Positions 6,902 through 14,301 of a stretch of 14,301 nt of DNA are shown piece after piece; the stretch's first letter is position 1; each line of letters opens with the position of its first letter. The translations under genes were made by a program, and so were the position numbers. The DNA is from Methylovulum sp. (lineage in GTDB: Bacteria; Pseudomonadota; Gammaproteobacteria; Methylococcales; Methylomonadaceae): assembly GCA_028713595.1 (NCBI GenBank), contig JAQTNZ010000019.1:1-14301 (forward strand), in the 5' to 3' direction. Below the pieces are notes generated by a model. It ran no database searches. It was given only the letters and a program-made list of their open reading frames with translations, and was not told the origin of the DNA.

Positions 6902-6936
6902 AAGCGGATAAAAACGTCATAAGGAAAAAACCGCTT
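6902..6936. terminator. Possible bidirectional stem between convergent genes
   Basis: AAGCGG (6902-6907) and CCGCTT (6931-6936) form a 6-bp inverted repeat with a 23-nt loop in the 43-bp convergent gap, overlapping the stop codon of the minus-strand gene. The loop is rich in A on the plus strand and T on the minus strand. There is no clean T tract after the stem in either direction, so it is a weak terminator candidate. Confidence 0.25.
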
Positions 6937-9529
6937 AAAAACTGCCGTTAATCTTCTTTTTCAACCATTTTCCCGCCAATTCATTGGCAAGCACGGGACG
7001 GCTAAAATAATAGCCTTGAAAAAGCGCACACCCTCGTTGCACCAAAAAACCCAATTGCGCACGGGTTTCCACACCTTCGGCCACCACCACCAAGCCCAAA
7101 CTGTCCGCCATCTTGATAATGGTTTCCACGACCACTTCATTGCAACGGTTTTCAAAAACGTCTTTGACGAAACTACGGTCGATTTTTAACTGACTGAGCG
7201 GAAACGAGGTCAAGTAGGCTAAAGATGAGTAACCTGTGCCAAAGTCATCAATGCTAATGCCGACCCCCAATTTTTTTAACAGGAGCATTTTCTCCACGGT
7301 TTGGCTAATATTGTCAATCAGCCCGCTTTCAGTCAGCTCCAACATCAGCTGCCCAGGAAATATCTTCGTTTCGGCAATAATATCAGTGACCTGCCCGACA
7401 AAATCCGGTTGTTGAAATTGTTTGGCACTGACATTGACGGCGATATGCGAAACCTCATACCCCTGCCCTGCCCAGATTTTTATCTGTCGGCACGCCTCCT
7501 GCAAAACCCAATGGCCTATCGGCAAGATCAAGCCCGTCTCTTCAGCCAGCGGCACAAATTCGGCGGGTGAAATCATCCCCTGTAACGGATGCCGCCAACG
7601 TACCAACGCTTCGGCACTGACCATCTCCCCTTGGGCATTCACCTGCGGTTGGTAATACAAGATAAATTGCCGCTCATCCAATGCCGTCCGTAAGTTGCTT
7701 TCCAATTGCAGATGTTTGTCGGCGGCTTCCTGCATACTGCGATCAAAAAAACTGATGGCATTGCGTCCCTTTGTTTTGGAACGGTACATTGCGGTATCGG
7801 CTTGCTGCAACAACTCTTCGGGTTGGCAGGCCGTTTTATTGGAAAATAAGGTCACACCGATACTGGTGGAAAAATAATGCCCACTCTTATTCAAATAATA
7901 GGGTTGGTTTAATTCATGTAAAATTTGCGTGGCACGGTTAATGACAATATCCGAGGCTTCATCAAAATTGCCCGAACCCGTGTCCAACAACACGACAAAC
8001 TCATCGCCGCCCAAGCGTGCGGCGATGTCTTGCCCATAAATTAGCCCTCTTAAGCGATGGGCGACTTGCTTGAGCAAATCGTCGCCAGCCTGATGGCCTA
8101 ACGAGTCGTTCAGCCATTTGAAGCGGTCAAGATCCAGAAAAAGGATAGCCATATAACTGTCTTCGGTCTGCCTATCGGCCAACACTTGCCCAATCCTGTT
8201 TTCCAACAAACGGCGGTTGGGCAATTGGGTTAAAGGATCATAAAACGCCAGTTGCGTGATATGCTCCTCAAATTGCTTTTTTTCACTAATATCCGTAAAC
8301 ATTGACACATAATTGGTCACCTCACCTTCACTGTCCTTTAGTGCCGTGATGCTTTGCCATTTGGTGAATACCGAGCCATCCTTACGGCGGTCCATAACCT
8401 CACCTTCAAAGCGCCCTTCATTATCAAGCCGTTGCCACAAATCATCATAAAAAGTGTCATCGTGCCTACCAGAACGTAAAATAGTGGGTTTTTTGCCAAT
8501 GACTTCTTCCTGAGTATAACCAGTAATTTTAGTAAACGCCTGATTGACACGCAAAATATGGGTTTGCGCATCGGTAATCATGATGCCTTGCAAGCTATTG
8601 AAGGTGATCGCCGCCAGACGCATTTCCTCCTCATGTTTCTTAAACTCGGTAATATCCATCCAGGCCCCCATGATTTCCTCACGGCGACCCTCACTGGCAG
8701 GTAAGTAAATGACCTTATCATGCACCCAACGATATGAGCCGTCTTTATGCCGGAAACGGTACTGCATATCCAATTTTTGGGTGGCTGTTAATAAATCGAT
8801 GTCCCCAAGCAAGCGGTCAATGTCTTCGGGATGGACATTGTTAATCCATAAAGAGGGGGTTTTATACCATTCATCGGGCGGATAGCCGGTAATCGGCAAA
8901 AAAGCATCACTGACAAACGTGTTCCGATACAGATGATGTGGGTTGTCAGTGAGGACTGAGGTGTAAATGGCCGCCGGACTCAAGTTGACGACCATCTTAA
9001 AACGCTGCTCGCTTTCTTGATAAGCCTGGTTACTGGTTTGTAGCAAAGCAATAGCCCTATCCAAATTGGCATTGATTTGCGTCAGTTCGTTTTTAGTTTG
9101 TTTATGGTAAAGGATTTCATCTTGCAGCTGTTGGTTTACCCTAAGGACTTGCGAAGGGTTGGGAATTTGCAAGGCTTTGGGAATCATCGGCCATAACACC
9201 ACCGCCGTTAACAAGGAGACAAAGGCCGTGACCGCCAAAGCCATGCCTTCCAAAACATAATAAGGTTGCCAAATAGTGACAATAGCCAGAAGGTGGGTGA
9301 TGCCGCAGCAGCCAATAAACAAACTGAACAGGCGAAAAATCCCCTTAAATGCAATGTCAGTGCGCTTATGGAGAAAGTAGGCAATGGCTAGGGGAATGGA
9401 AAAGTACGATAAGGCGATGGTCAGGTGGGCAACCACAAAGAGCCAAAGCACTTCCGGCCGCCACAAAAAACAATAGCCATGCGGCATAAAAGCATGAGTG
9501 GGCAATAAAAATTCGAAGATACTCTGCAT
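6935..9529 (-). CDS. Membrane PAS-PAS-GGDEF-EAL c-di-GMP enzyme with ethylene-receptor-like sensor domain
   Basis: An 864-residue inner-membrane regulator that makes or degrades c-di-GMP. Residues about 15-115 are three membrane helices of the plant ETR1/bacterial ethylene-receptor type: PHGYCFLW, LSYFSIPL (Y42, I45, P46) and FIGCCGITHL (I72, C75, H79). C75 and H79 match the copper ligands Cys65 and His69 of ETR1; the position of ETR1 Asp25 is His35. A coiled linker (about 125-170), PAS domain 1 (about 172-297) and PAS domain 2 (about 305-420) follow. GGDEF (507-511) is intact, but the inhibitory-site Arg is replaced (YGQD at 498-501). The EAL domain keeps EAL (640-642), HIAVNV, ELTES, DDFGTGYSS (761-769), LKID and AEGVE, so phosphodiesterase activity is likely. 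AAGGA lies about 13 nt before the ATG at 9529. Confidence 0.95.
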   Translation of the reverse strand: MQSIFEFLLPTHAFMPHGYCFLWRPEVLWLFVVAHLTIALSYFSIPLAIAYFLHKRTDIAFKGIFRLFSLFIGCCGITHLLAIVTIWQPYYVLEGMALAVTAFVSLLTAVVLWPMIPKALQIPNPSQVLRVNQQLQDEILYHKQTKNELTQINANLDRAIALLQTSNQAYQESEQRFKMVVNLSPAAIYTSVLTDNPHHLYRNTFVSDAFLPITGYPPDEWYKTPSLWINNVHPEDIDRLLGDIDLLTATQKLDMQYRFRHKDGSYRWVHDKVIYLPASEGRREEIMGAWMDITEFKKHEEEMRLAAITFNSLQGIMITDAQTHILRVNQAFTKITGYTQEEVIGKKPTILRSGRHDDTFYDDLWQRLDNEGRFEGEVMDRRKDGSVFTKWQSITALKDSEGEVTNYVSMFTDISEKKQFEEHITQLAFYDPLTQLPNRRLLENRIGQVLADRQTEDSYMAILFLDLDRFKWLNDSLGHQAGDDLLKQVAHRLRGLIYGQDIAARLGGDEFVVLLDTGSGNFDEASDIVINRATQILHELNQPYYLNKSGHYFSTSIGVTLFSNKTACQPEELLQQADTAMYRSKTKGRNAISFFDRSMQEAADKHLQLESNLRTALDERQFILYYQPQVNAQGEMVSAEALVRWRHPLQGMISPAEFVPLAEETGLILPIGHWVLQEACRQIKIWAGQGYEVSHIAVNVSAKQFQQPDFVGQVTDIIAETKIFPGQLMLELTESGLIDNISQTVEKMLLLKKLGVGISIDDFGTGYSSLAYLTSFPLSQLKIDRSFVKDVFENRCNEVVVETIIKMADSLGLVVVAEGVETRAQLGFLVQRGCALFQGYYFSRPVLANELAGKWLKKKINGSF

Positions 9530-9676
9530 AAAGGTGGCCGTCCTTCAATCAATAAGGATTCCCGTGAATCGCTACTATTAACCGAATTAACGCTAAACTC
9601 AAGGTACTGGTTCACAGTATTGAAAAATAGTTTTCATCTTGTCGCTATATTTTTCAGGAAAACGACTAAAGGCCGG

Positions 9677-10906
9677 TCAGCCAAAAAACCAATACGCCAC
9701 GACAACACTGCCCATCACCCCCGCCCCATCGGCCAACAGGCCACATAAAAGCGCATGGCGGCCATGCCTGACCCCCACCGCCCCCAGATATACCGCCAGC
9801 ACATAAAAGGTCGTTTCCGTACTGCCTTGGACAATACACGCCAAGCGGCCAGCAAAAGAATCCACCCCCAGCGTTTTCATGGTGTCGATCATCAACGCCC
9901 GCGCCGCACTGCCGCTAAACGGCTTAATCAACGCCGTCGGTAATGCGTCCACAAAGCGGTTGTCGATAGCCAGATGGTTTACCAAGACACGAATGCCGTC
10001 AGCCAGCAGCGAGAATGCGCCACTGGCACGGAACACGCCGATAGCCACCAGCATTGCCACCAAGTAAGGCACAATCGTCACCGCCGTCTGGAAGCCCTCC
10101 TTTGCCCCCTCAATAAACGCATCATAAGCGTTCACTTTTTTATAAACTGCACCGATAAGGAACATTATCACCAAACCGAACAGCAAAACATGGCTTAACA
10201 ATGCCGACTGCGCGAGCATCTGCGCCTGTGGCAACGCCGAGAAATACCCCAGCAAACCCGCCACCAACAACGTCAGCCCACCCAAATAAGCCAGCACCAC
10301 CTTATCAAGCAAGTTAATCTTCTGGGCAACCGCCACCGCCAGCAACCCGACTAGGGTTGAGATATAGGTCGCTATCAGAATGGGGATAAAGACATCGGTG
10401 GGATTGGCCGCCCCCAATTGCGCCCGATAACTAAAAATTGTCACCGGAAACAAAGTGACACTGGAACTGTTAATCACCAGAAACAAAATTTGCGCCGAAG
10501 TGGCAGTGTCCGGGCGCGGGTTCAGCGTTTGCAATGCCTGCATGGCCTTAATGCCCAGCGGGGTCGCGGCATTATCCAAGCCCAGCATATTCGCCGACAA
10601 ATTCATCACCATCGCCCCCAAAGCCGGATGATCTTTAGGCACCTCCGGCATCAGGCGGCTAAACAACGGCGTAAGCCCGCGTGTCAACAACAGGATAAAA
10701 CCGCTTTTTTCACCGATGCGCATAATGCCCAGCCACAGCGTCAAGATACCCGCCAGACCTAAGGAAATGTCAAAAGCGGATTTGGCCTGCGTGAACAGGG
10801 CGGCCATAATCTCGGCAAAAACCTGCTGATCGCCCAGAAAAAGCCACTTACATAAAGCGATCAGGAAGGCAATCAGGAAAAAACTGATCCAAAGGGCATT
10901 GAGCAT
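9677..10906 (-). CDS. Fused SpmA-SpmB (Gate / nucleoside-recognition domain) membrane protein
   Basis: A 409-residue polytopic inner-membrane protein equivalent to Bacillus SpmA and SpmB joined in one chain. The SpmA half (about 1-200) has the signature NLSANMLGLDNAATPLGIKAM (near 102-122) and the polar VINSSSVTLFPVT segment. The SpmB half (about 235-409) has FIEGAKEGFQTAV, LIKPFSGSAARALMI (326-340) and QGSTETTFYVLAVYLGAVGV (360-379). In Bacillus the pair is needed for spore core dehydration; Gram-negative fused versions are probably transporters of unknown substrate. The ATG at 10906 has no clear Shine-Dalgarno. It lies 147 bp upstream of the c-di-GMP gene on the same strand, and that gap has space for a separate promoter, so an operon is not certain. 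Confidence 0.88.
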   Translation of the reverse strand: MLNALWISFFLIAFLIALCKWLFLGDQQVFAEIMAALFTQAKSAFDISLGLAGILTLWLGIMRIGEKSGFILLLTRGLTPLFSRLMPEVPKDHPALGAMVMNLSANMLGLDNAATPLGIKAMQALQTLNPRPDTATSAQILFLVINSSSVTLFPVTIFSYRAQLGAANPTDVFIPILIATYISTLVGLLAVAVAQKINLLDKVVLAYLGGLTLLVAGLLGYFSALPQAQMLAQSALLSHVLLFGLVIMFLIGAVYKKVNAYDAFIEGAKEGFQTAVTIVPYLVAMLVAIGVFRASGAFSLLADGIRVLVNHLAIDNRFVDALPTALIKPFSGSAARALMIDTMKTLGVDSFAGRLACIVQGSTETTFYVLAVYLGAVGVRHGRHALLCGLLADGAGVMGSVVVAYWFFG

Positions 10907-11071
10907 GGGGGCTTAACTATCGGCGAGAACACTGCATTTGCGCACTCTTTATGGGAATCATTGCGTTATTGGTTATTGATGCCAACTATCAAAACAAACC
11001 TCAGCATCAGGGTATATGCTAAAAGCACGGAAAAGAAAACAGTAAATGATGTGTATGATTCTAAATATCCT

Positions 11072-11077
11072 TATAAT
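11072..11077 (+). promoter_or_regulatory. Candidate -10 box upstream of the restriction-modification genes
   Basis: A perfect TATAAT lies at 11072-11077, about 110 bp before the endonuclease ATG, in an AT-rich 281-bp divergent gap (10907-11187). The region 16-18 nt upstream has no good TTGACA match, so the promoter would be weak or activator-dependent. AT richness makes a chance match quite possible. I see no controller (C) protein gene or C-box in the gap. Confidence 0.3.
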
Positions 11078-11187
11078 ATTTCAAATCGGAATTACTACAA
11101 CCCTTTTCTTAGCGCCACTCCCATCATGCCAGCCCTGATGCTTATATAAGCTACCAGCCACGAATATTCTTCCTTAGCCACCCAATA

Positions 11188-11817
11188 ATGCCAATAAAAA
11201 ATGAACTACAAACATTAGCTCAGACTTATTCAGACAAACTAAGCAAGCAAATCAAGCAACGCATAACAGAAATGGACGCTGACGATCAATCTCATCTACT
11301 TATTTACAGAGTGCTGGGCATTACCGACAACGAAGGCAGACTGATCGACCTTTACCAAAACAAAGGCCGTTTTTTATATAAATATGCAGGATCATTTTTG
11401 GAAGAAGCAACGAAATTATGTTTCAAATTCAGCTTCCCCGACTCAGGAGCCATAAAAATACCCAACACATTAGGGCAGCGCCCTAAAACATTTGAAATTG
11501 ACTGCTTGGTCAATAACGATGCCATCGAGATAAAATGGCGGGATGCAACCACTGATGGTGACCATATCAATAAAGAACATACCCGCATCCAGGCCATAAC
11601 CCATGCGGGATATAAGCCTATCCGCATCATGTTTTATTACCCCAACCGCCAACAAGCACAAAAAATCCAAGAAACCCTTGCAACGCTCTATAAAGGTATA
11701 GGTGGCGAATATTACTGGGGCAACAGTGCTTGGGATTATGTGCAAAACAGGACGCATATTGATTTAAAAGCCACATTGGAAACCATTGCCGAAGAAAGCG
11801 GATACGGACATGAATAA
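11188..11817 (+). CDS. ApaLI-like type II restriction endonuclease
   Basis: A 209-residue protein recognised as the ApaLI restriction enzyme family; ApaLI cuts GTGCAC. The conserved block LIYRVLGITDNEGRLIDLYQ (38-57) and GRFLYKYAGSFLEEATKLCF (60-79) is present. The PD-(D/E)xK nuclease core reads FEIDCL with D105, then AIEIKW with E114 and K116, followed by RDATTDGDHINKEHTR, so all catalytic residues look intact. The ATG at 11188 has no obvious Shine-Dalgarno, which could hold expression low. The end overlaps the methyltransferase start by 8 nt, the usual tight pairing of a type II system. Specificity for GTGCAC is inferred from the family only. I found one GTGCAC in the window by eye, at 2928-2933. 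Confidence 0.85.
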   Translation: MPIKNELQTLAQTYSDKLSKQIKQRITEMDADDQSHLLIYRVLGITDNEGRLIDLYQNKGRFLYKYAGSFLEEATKLCFKFSFPDSGAIKIPNTLGQRPKTFEIDCLVNNDAIEIKWRDATTDGDHINKEHTRIQAITHAGYKPIRIMFYYPNRQQAQKIQETLATLYKGIGGEYYWGNSAWDYVQNRTHIDLKATLETIAEESGYGHE

Positions 11818-12994
11818 TACCAATGTCATCCTGCAAGGGGATTGCTTAGAAGCCATGCGCTCGATCACGCCAAACTCTATTGACTTGATTTACCTTGACC
11901 CGCCTTTTTTTACAGAAAAAACCCACAAACTAAAAAACAAGGCACGCACCGTAGAATTCAGTTTTGATGATGTATGGGGCAGCAATAAGGCTTACGCGGA
12001 TTTTTTATTCCAACGCATTGCGGCAATGGCAGCCTTGCTGAAAGAAACAGGCTCCATTTTTGTGCATTGTGATAAAAATGGCGAACATATTGTGCGGGCG
12101 ATACTCGATAATGTGTTCGGCACGGATAACTTCCAATCAGAAATTATCTGGACATATAAAAGATGGTCAAATGCCAAAAAAGGTCTGTTGCCAAGCCATC
12201 AAAACATCTATTTTTATTCAAAAAGCCCGAGTTTCACGTTTAACCCCGAATATACCGACTATTCAGAATCCACCAATGTCGATCAAATCCTCCAAAAAAG
12301 GACACGAGACAACCATAACAAAGTGGTTTACAAGCGCGAAGAAGACGGCTCCATCCAACACGCCGATGAAAAACGCGGTGTACCGTTAGGGGATGTCTGG
12401 GATATCCCTTATTTGAACCCCAAAGCTAAAGAACGGGTAGGATACCCCACGCAGAAACCACTATTATTGCTGGAACGGATTATCAGTATTGCCAGTAACG
12501 AAGGCGACACCGTCCTTGACCCTTTTTGTGGCAGCGGCACTACCTGCGTGGCGGCGCAACTTTTGCATAGGAAATTCATTGGTATTGATTACTCAGAGGC
12601 TGCCGTGCAACTGGCAAAAAGCCGTCTAAAAGCCCCTGTCAAAACCGAATCTAATTTGCTTAAAAAAGGCCGTGCCGCTTATCTGAATGCCGATCAAAAG
12701 GCGTTATCATTATTGGTGGGCTTAGAGTTTAATCCTATCCACCGTAATAAAGGCATTGATGCGATATTGACTGAATTATACCAAGGTGCGCCTGTGCTGA
12801 TTAGGGTACAACGCGAACACGAATCGCTGGCTACAGCGGCACAATTGCTGATCGCTGCAAAAAAAACCAAAAAAGCAAAAAAAGCCATTTTAATTAGGCA
12901 TCATCGTGATAATCTTTTAGAAGATGATATTGCGTTTGAAGGCTTGGATATTATTGACTCGCCCGCGCTTTCTATAGCGAAATATTGCGGATAA
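11810..12994 (+). CDS. Type II beta-class DNA amino-methyltransferase (N6-adenine or N4-cytosine)
   Basis: Protective methyltransferase paired with the preceding endonuclease. From the ATG at 11810 it is 394 residues beginning MNNTNVILQGDCLEAM, the usual start of this class; a TTG at 11786 would add eight residues and is less likely. Motif IV DPPF (30-33) precedes the AdoMet motif DPFCGSGTT (237-245), with GYPTQKP (211-217) between, the beta-class order. The target-recognition region is probably about 115-200. A C-terminal extension (about 280-394) contains KGIDAILTELYQGAPVLIRV and a lysine-rich stretch, as in a subset of N6/N4 enzymes. DPPF rather than SPPY favours N6-adenine. The start lies inside the endonuclease gene (8-nt overlap), so the two are co-translated. 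Confidence 0.92.
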   Translation: MNNTNVILQGDCLEAMRSITPNSIDLIYLDPPFFTEKTHKLKNKARTVEFSFDDVWGSNKAYADFLFQRIAAMAALLKETGSIFVHCDKNGEHIVRAILDNVFGTDNFQSEIIWTYKRWSNAKKGLLPSHQNIYFYSKSPSFTFNPEYTDYSESTNVDQILQKRTRDNHNKVVYKREEDGSIQHADEKRGVPLGDVWDIPYLNPKAKERVGYPTQKPLLLLERIISIASNEGDTVLDPFCGSGTTCVAAQLLHRKFIGIDYSEAAVQLAKSRLKAPVKTESNLLKKGRAAYLNADQKALSLLVGLEFNPIHRNKGIDAILTELYQGAPVLIRVQREHESLATAAQLLIAAKKTKKAKKAILIRHHRDNLLEDDIAFEGLDIIDSPALSIAKYCG

Positions 12995-13019
12995 GTTGAA
13001 AACACTGAACGGGGGGTCA

Positions 13020-13047
13020 TTGGCAAAACCCATACGGATTTTAAAAT
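13020..13047 (+). promoter_or_regulatory. Candidate sigma-70 promoter for acnB
   Basis: TTGGCA (13020-13025, five of six to TTGACA), a 16-nt spacer and TAAAAT (13042-13047, five of six to TATAAT) lie 67 bp before the acnB start. This is the best promoter-like pair I found in the window. It sits in the 119-bp gap after the methyltransferase, so acnB need not depend on the restriction-modification transcript. A G run (13011-13016) and C run (13063-13067) flank it and could form a long loop. Confidence 0.5.
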
Positions 13048-13098
13048 ACGTTTAATTTCATGCCCCCTCACTCAAACCTAATTTAGTTTTAAATCTTC

Positions 13099-13104
13099 AA
13101 GGAG
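13099..13104 (+). promoter_or_regulatory. Strong ribosome binding site of acnB
   Basis: AAGGAG ends 9 nt before the ATG at 13114. It is the clearest Shine-Dalgarno in the window and fixes the acnB start. Confidence 0.85.
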
Positions 13105-13113
13105 TTTCCCCCC

Positions 13114-14301
13114 ATGCTAGAAACCTACCGTAAACACGTTGCCGAACGTGCCGCTGAAGGCATTGTGCCAAAACCACTGGATGCCGCGCAAACCGCCGCC
13201 TTGTGCGAGCTGCTCAAACAACCGCCCGCTGGCGAAGAGGCGTTTATCCTGGACTTGCTGGCGAACCGGATTCCGGCAGGGGTTGATGAGGCGGCTTTTG
13301 TCAAGGCGGCATTTTTGACCGCCATCGCCAAAGGCGAAGCCACATCGCCCATCTTAACCCCTGAAGATGCCACTGAACTGCTGGGTACCATGCTGGGCGG
13401 CTACAACGTCATGCCCTTGATTGACTTGCTGGATGTCGCCGCGCTCGCGCCCATTGCCGCCCAAGCCCTTTCGCACACCTTATTGATCTTTGATGCTTTC
13501 CATGATGTCAAGGCCAAAGCCGATGCGGGCAATCTTTACGCCAAACAAGTGCTACAATCTTGGGCCGAGGCTGAATGGTTTACCAGCAAGCCCATAGTAC
13601 CGGAAAAACTCACTGTCACCGTCTTTAAAGTCACGGGCGAAACCAACACCGATGACCTGTCACCCGCCCCTGATGCCTGGTCACGCCCTGACATCCCGCT
13701 CCATGCCAAAGCCATGCTGAAAATGCCCCGCGAAGGCATTACCAACGCCGAGCAGCAAATCACCGAACTGAAGCAAAAAGGCTTCCCGGTCGCCTATGTC
13801 GGCGATGTCGTTGGTACTGGCTCCTCGCGCAAATCAGCGACCAACTCCGTTTTGTGGTACATGGGCAATGATATACCCTTTATCCCCAACAAACGCGATG
13901 GCGGTGTTTGTATCGGCGGCAAAATCGCGCCCATTTTCTTCAACACCATGGAAGATTCTGGCGCATTGCCGTTCGAGTGCGATGTCACCCGTCTGTTAAT
14001 GGGCGATGTCATCGACATTTTCCCCTATCAGGGCGTGGTCAAACGCCATGACAGCGATGAAGTGGTCTGTCACTTTAGCCTAAAAACCGATGTGTTGCTG
14101 GATGAAGTCCGTGCCGGTGGCCGTATCCCGCTGATTATCGGGCGCGGGCTTACTGACCGGGCGCGCAAAGCCCTCGGTTTGTCGGCTTCAAGCGTCTTTA
14201 TCCGCCCGACCGATGAGGCCGACAGCGGCAAAGGCTACACCTTGGCGCAAAAAATCGTTGGTAAAGCCTGTGGGGTTGCGGGTGTGCGCCCTAACACCTA
14301 T
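13114..14301 (+). CDS. acnB: Aconitate hydratase B, N-terminal part, cut by window edge
   Basis: TCA-cycle aconitase interconverting citrate and isocitrate in the cytoplasm; AcnB also acts as 2-methylisocitrate dehydratase in the methylcitrate cycle. The first 396 residues are present, of about 865 in E. coli AcnB. It starts MLETYRKHVAERAAEGIVPK and has the N-terminal HEAT-like helical domain (about 1-160), then the swivel domain with VTGETNTDDLSPAPDAWSRP, VGDVVGTGSSRKSATNSVLW and RGLTDRARKALGL. The iron-sulfur cysteines lie in the missing C-terminal part. The start is fixed by AAGGAG 9 nt upstream. The reading frame is clean to the window edge. It is monocistronic as far as seen, with its own candidate promoter. 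Confidence 0.97.
   Translation, partial: MLETYRKHVAERAAEGIVPKPLDAAQTAALCELLKQPPAGEEAFILDLLANRIPAGVDEAAFVKAAFLTAIAKGEATSPILTPEDATELLGTMLGGYNVMPLIDLLDVAALAPIAAQALSHTLLIFDAFHDVKAKADAGNLYAKQVLQSWAEAEWFTSKPIVPEKLTVTVFKVTGETNTDDLSPAPDAWSRPDIPLHAKAMLKMPREGITNAEQQITELKQKGFPVAYVGDVVGTGSSRKSATNSVLWYMGNDIPFIPNKRDGGVCIGGKIAPIFFNTMEDSGALPFECDVTRLLMGDVIDIFPYQGVVKRHDSDEVVCHFSLKTDVLLDEVRAGGRIPLIIGRGLTDRARKALGLSASSVFIRPTDEADSGKGYTLAQKIVGKACGVAGVRPNTY

Noticed and set aside
9559..9572. GATTC/GAATC hairpin between the SpmAB-like and c-di-GMP genes as a terminator
   Set aside because: 5-bp stem without a following T tract on the minus strand.
10961..11149. A 62-codon plus-strand frame upstream of the endonuclease that could have been a controller protein
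   Set aside because: TTG start, no helix-turn-helix pattern, low-complexity AT-rich translation and no Shine-Dalgarno.
1..14301. Search for CRISPR arrays, tRNA or rRNA genes, IS elements and integrases
   Set aside because: None seen by eye on either strand; no spaced repeats, CCA-ended cloverleaf or transposase motifs were found.

Overview
The window reads as chromosomal DNA of a Gram-negative, probably gammaproteobacterial organism. Evidence: AcnB-type aconitase, QueG, a fused SpmA/SpmB protein, a large PAS-GGDEF-EAL regulator, moderate GC content, and an HPr-rel-A gene set of the kind I associate with environmental Proteobacteria, including methanotrophs. A Methylococcales-like host is a guess from overall flavour; no marker here proves it.

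Positions 1-5388 are all minus strand and read right to left. They start with a 171-residue secreted-looking protein with a twin-arginine-like N-terminus (4873-5388). After a 204-bp structured gap comes a compact set: a PqqD-like small protein (4363-4668), HprK-related kinase A (3452-4357) and an NTP_transf_5-type nucleotidyltransferase (2364-3455). A four-helix PepSY-TM protein (1030-2325) and epoxyqueuosine reductase queG (1-1033, cut by the window edge) follow. Stop/start overlaps of 4 bp (hprK-like/nucleotidyltransferase and PepSY/queG) and gaps of 5 and 38 bp suggest one transcript. The PqqD-like, kinase and nucleotidyltransferase trio is the 'HPr-rel-A system', whose biochemistry is, to my knowledge, undescribed. 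It looks like a RiPP-style modification module, and the 171-residue protein is the obvious candidate substrate.

A 549-bp divergent intergenic region (5389-5937) separates this locus from a plus-strand archaeal-type (COG1665-like) nucleotidyltransferase (5938-6891). Convergent to that is an 864-residue c-di-GMP enzyme (6935-9529). Its membrane domain is recognisably the ethylene-receptor type: the Cys and His copper ligands are kept but the key Asp is replaced by His. Next on the minus strand is a fused SpmA-SpmB (Gate domain) membrane protein (9677-10906).

Positions 11188-12994 hold a plus-strand type II restriction-modification pair: an ApaLI-like endonuclease overlapping a beta-class amino-methyltransferase. 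The block is more AT-rich than its neighbours and lies between core genes, so it looks acquired. The window ends in acnB (13114 onward), with a good ribosome binding site and a plausible sigma-70 promoter, cut by the right edge.
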